From assembly GCA_027080545.1 (NCBI GenBank), contig JALWRV010000198.1, forward strand, positions 1 to 6,379: a DNA stretch of 6,379 nt, in the 5' to 3' direction. The position numbers were made by a program, and so were the translations under genes. Of this stretch, positions 4,925 through 6,379 are shown one piece after another (positions within the stretch are counted from its first letter, which is position 1; every line of letters starts with the position of its first letter). The DNA is from Parvularculaceae bacterium. GTDB taxonomy: Bacteria; Pseudomonadota; Alphaproteobacteria; Caulobacterales; Parvularculaceae. The notes beneath the pieces are model-generated. The model was not told the origin of the DNA, ran no database searches, and worked only from the letters and a program-made list of their open reading frames with translations.

Positions 4925-6379
4925 TTAATCTTCCATGGCAATAAGCGATGCATTGCCTCCGGCGGCGGCGGTATTAATGGAGATAGTTTTCTCCTCCACA
5001 AATCGCGTCAGATAGAGCGGCCCGCCCGCCTTGGGCCCGGTACCTGACAGCCCCATGCCGCCAAAAGGTTGGGCCCCCACCACCGCCCCGATCATATTGC
5101 GATTGACATATATATTGCCCGCATGAAGACGCGGCGCCACATAATCACACATGCCTTCCAAGCGTGAATGCAAACCAAAGGTCAGGCCAAAACCTTTTTC
5201 ATTGATCTCCTCAATCACCTCATCTAGTCGGTCAGCCCGCCACCGCACCACATGCAATATCGGCCCGAACGGTTCGCGCCTCAAAGGTGCCCCATCGCGC
5301 AACGCAATAATATGTGGCGCCATAAATGTGCCGGTCTCCGGCACATCAGCGCGAAAGACAATATCCCCTCCAGCTTCAACCATCGCCGCCACATGGGCTT
5401 GCAGCCTCTCGCGCGCCGCCGCGTCAATAACCGGCCCCACATCCGTACTGATGTCTGCCGGATCACCCACCACCAGCTCCCCGGCCGCGCCGATAATCAT
5501 TTCCAACATGGCCTCCGCCACATCTTCCTGCAAATAAAGCAAGCGCAAGGCCGAACATCGCTGTCCCGCCGATTTGAAAGCCGACGCCACCACATCATCG
5601 GCCACCTGTTCCGGCAAAGCGGTTGAATCAACGATCATGGCGTTGATCCCGCCCGTTTCGGCAATAAGCGGCACGATGGGCCCGTCTTTGGCCGCCAAAG
5701 CGCGATTGATAGTCTGCGCCGTGGCGGTTGAGCCCGTAAACACCACCCCGGCCACCTGATTATGCGCACACAAATTCTTGCCCACCATGCCCCCTCCAAG
5801 CAAAAGCTGACACGCTTTTTCCGGCACGCCCACCCGATGCATCAAGCGCACCATTTCATAGGCAATGAGCGGCGTTTGTTCGGCCGGTTTGGCGATCACA
5901 CAATTTCCCGTCACCAAAGCGGCCACCACCTGACCGGTAAAAATCGCCAAGGGAAAATTCCACGGGCTGATACAAACAAAAACACCGCGCCCCCCAAATC
6001 CCAATCGGTTACGCTCTCCCACAGGCCCGGGCAAATCCCCCCCCATGGCGAAAAGACGCTCCGCCTCATTGGCATAATAGCGGCAAAAATCCACCGCTTC
6101 GCGCACTTCTGATATGGCATCATCAAAGGTTTTTCCCGCCTCCCGGGCCAGCAACCCTAAAAACCGATCATGTTGTGCCTCAAGCTGATCCCCTATTTGA
6201 CGCAAAATATCAGCGCGCGCCTTACCCCCTAAACCATCCCAAGCGGCAAAAGCCTCACGACCTGCCGCAAAGGCGTTTTTAACATCTTCTTCACCAGCCT
6301 CCCACCATACGCCGGACAGTCCCGCGGCCCCGGCTGGATTAACCAACGGGTGCGACGCCCCAGATCGGCATTCTTTTCC
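4925..6379 (-). CDS. putA: bifunctional proline dehydrogenase / P5C dehydrogenase PutA, C-terminal part (5' end outside window)
   Basis: The - strand frame is open to the window edge, giving 484 visible C-terminal residues, all of an aldehyde dehydrogenase domain. It oxidises glutamate semialdehyde (from P5C) to glutamate with NAD+. Counting from the first visible residue: NPAG (14-17); ISPWNFPLAIFTGQ (137-150) with active-site N141; AKPAEQTP (163-170); the cofactor loop FTGSTATA (214-221); AETGG with the general base E241 (240-244); and SAGQRCSALRLL with catalytic C275 (270-281). The block INAMIVDSTALPEQVADD (245-262) and the C-terminus NTAAAGGNASLI are typical of PutA rather than stand-alone PruA. 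The protein ends only about seven residues after GGNASL, so the extra C-terminal domain of long PutAs is absent. The proline dehydrogenase domain should lie beyond 6379; this is inferred. The visible sequence has no frameshift. Confidence 0.9.
   Translation of the reverse strand, partial: GKECRSGASHPLVNPAGAAGLSGVWWEAGEEDVKNAFAAGREAFAAWDGLGGKARADILRQIGDQLEAQHDRFLGLLAREAGKTFDDAISEVREAVDFCRYYANEAERLFAMGGDLPGPVGERNRLGFGGRGVFVCISPWNFPLAIFTGQVVAALVTGNCVIAKPAEQTPLIAYEMVRLMHRVGVPEKACQLLLGGGMVGKNLCAHNQVAGVVFTGSTATAQTINRALAAKDGPIVPLIAETGGINAMIVDSTALPEQVADDVVASAFKSAGQRCSALRLLYLQEDVAEAMLEMIIGAAGELVVGDPADISTDVGPVIDAAARERLQAHVAAMVEAGGDIVFRADVPETGTFMAPHIIALRDGAPLRREPFGPILHVVRWRADRLDEVIEEINEKGFGLTFGLHSRLEGMCDYVAPRLHAGNIYVNRNMIGAVVGAQPFGGMGLSGTGPKAGGPLYLTRFVEEKTISINTAAAGGNASLIAMED

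Noticed and set aside
5151..5626. + strand reading frames opposite putA
   Set aside because: They are antisense shadows of a conserved dehydrogenase domain with intact catalytic residues; their Arg/His/Ser-rich, low-complexity composition is typical of shadow translation.
6344..6346. TTG as the start of the aldehyde dehydrogenase, making it a stand-alone enzyme
   Set aside because: The frame stays open to the window edge, the residue is the Leu of a normal PLVNPA block within the domain, and the C-terminus has PutA hallmarks, so the gene continues upstream.
1..6379. A mobile element, defence island, CRISPR array or novel multi-gene system
   Set aside because: All eight coding regions belong to well-known housekeeping or catabolic families, no array-like or terminal inverted repeats are visible, and there is no unassigned gene-sized region.

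Overview
The window looks like an ordinary stretch of chromosome from an alphaproteobacterium. Three things point there. The Fur-type regulator has the alphaproteobacterial Fur/Mur sequence: an HHDH metal cluster, no CxxC zinc site and a C-terminus around LVDHRLELYGVPL. The order nfuA / tsaB / rimI / fur is one commonly seen in that class. The zapE and putA proteins also read as alphaproteobacterial. Order or genus cannot be fixed from this sequence alone. I see no transposase, integrase, tRNA, rRNA, CRISPR array or phage gene.

Left part (1-2584), five genes on the + strand: the 3' end of an Nfu-type iron-sulfur cluster carrier; a RutE/HadB-type nitroreductase-fold reductase; TsaB, needed for the tRNA t6A modification; a RimI-type N-acetyltransferase; and a Fur/Mur metal-responsive repressor. 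The reductase stop and the tsaB start share a base (TAATG), and rimI follows tsaB after 5 bases, so these three are probably cotranscribed and partly translationally coupled. The fur gene has its own strong Shine-Dalgarno, a possible promoter, and an upstream inverted repeat that could pair with that Shine-Dalgarno.

Middle (2594-4803): a PLP-dependent threonine/serine dehydratase on the - strand, ending only 9 bases from the fur stop, and a ZapE/AFG1 AAA-type ATPase on the + strand. These two are divergent, and the 95-base gap between them holds a perfect 17-base palindrome, the best candidate regulatory site in the window.

Right part (4925-6379, - strand): the C-terminal aldehyde dehydrogenase (P5C dehydrogenase) part of a PutA proline-catabolic enzyme, convergent with zapE. 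The gap of 121 bases between them (4804-4924) holds no gene and no convincing terminator.

Functionally the window is a housekeeping block (Fe-S assembly, tRNA and protein modification, metal regulation) followed by amino-acid catabolism (threonine/serine deamination, proline oxidation) with zapE in between. I found no convincing undescribed system. The items worth checking are small regulatory structures and a few residue-level oddities.
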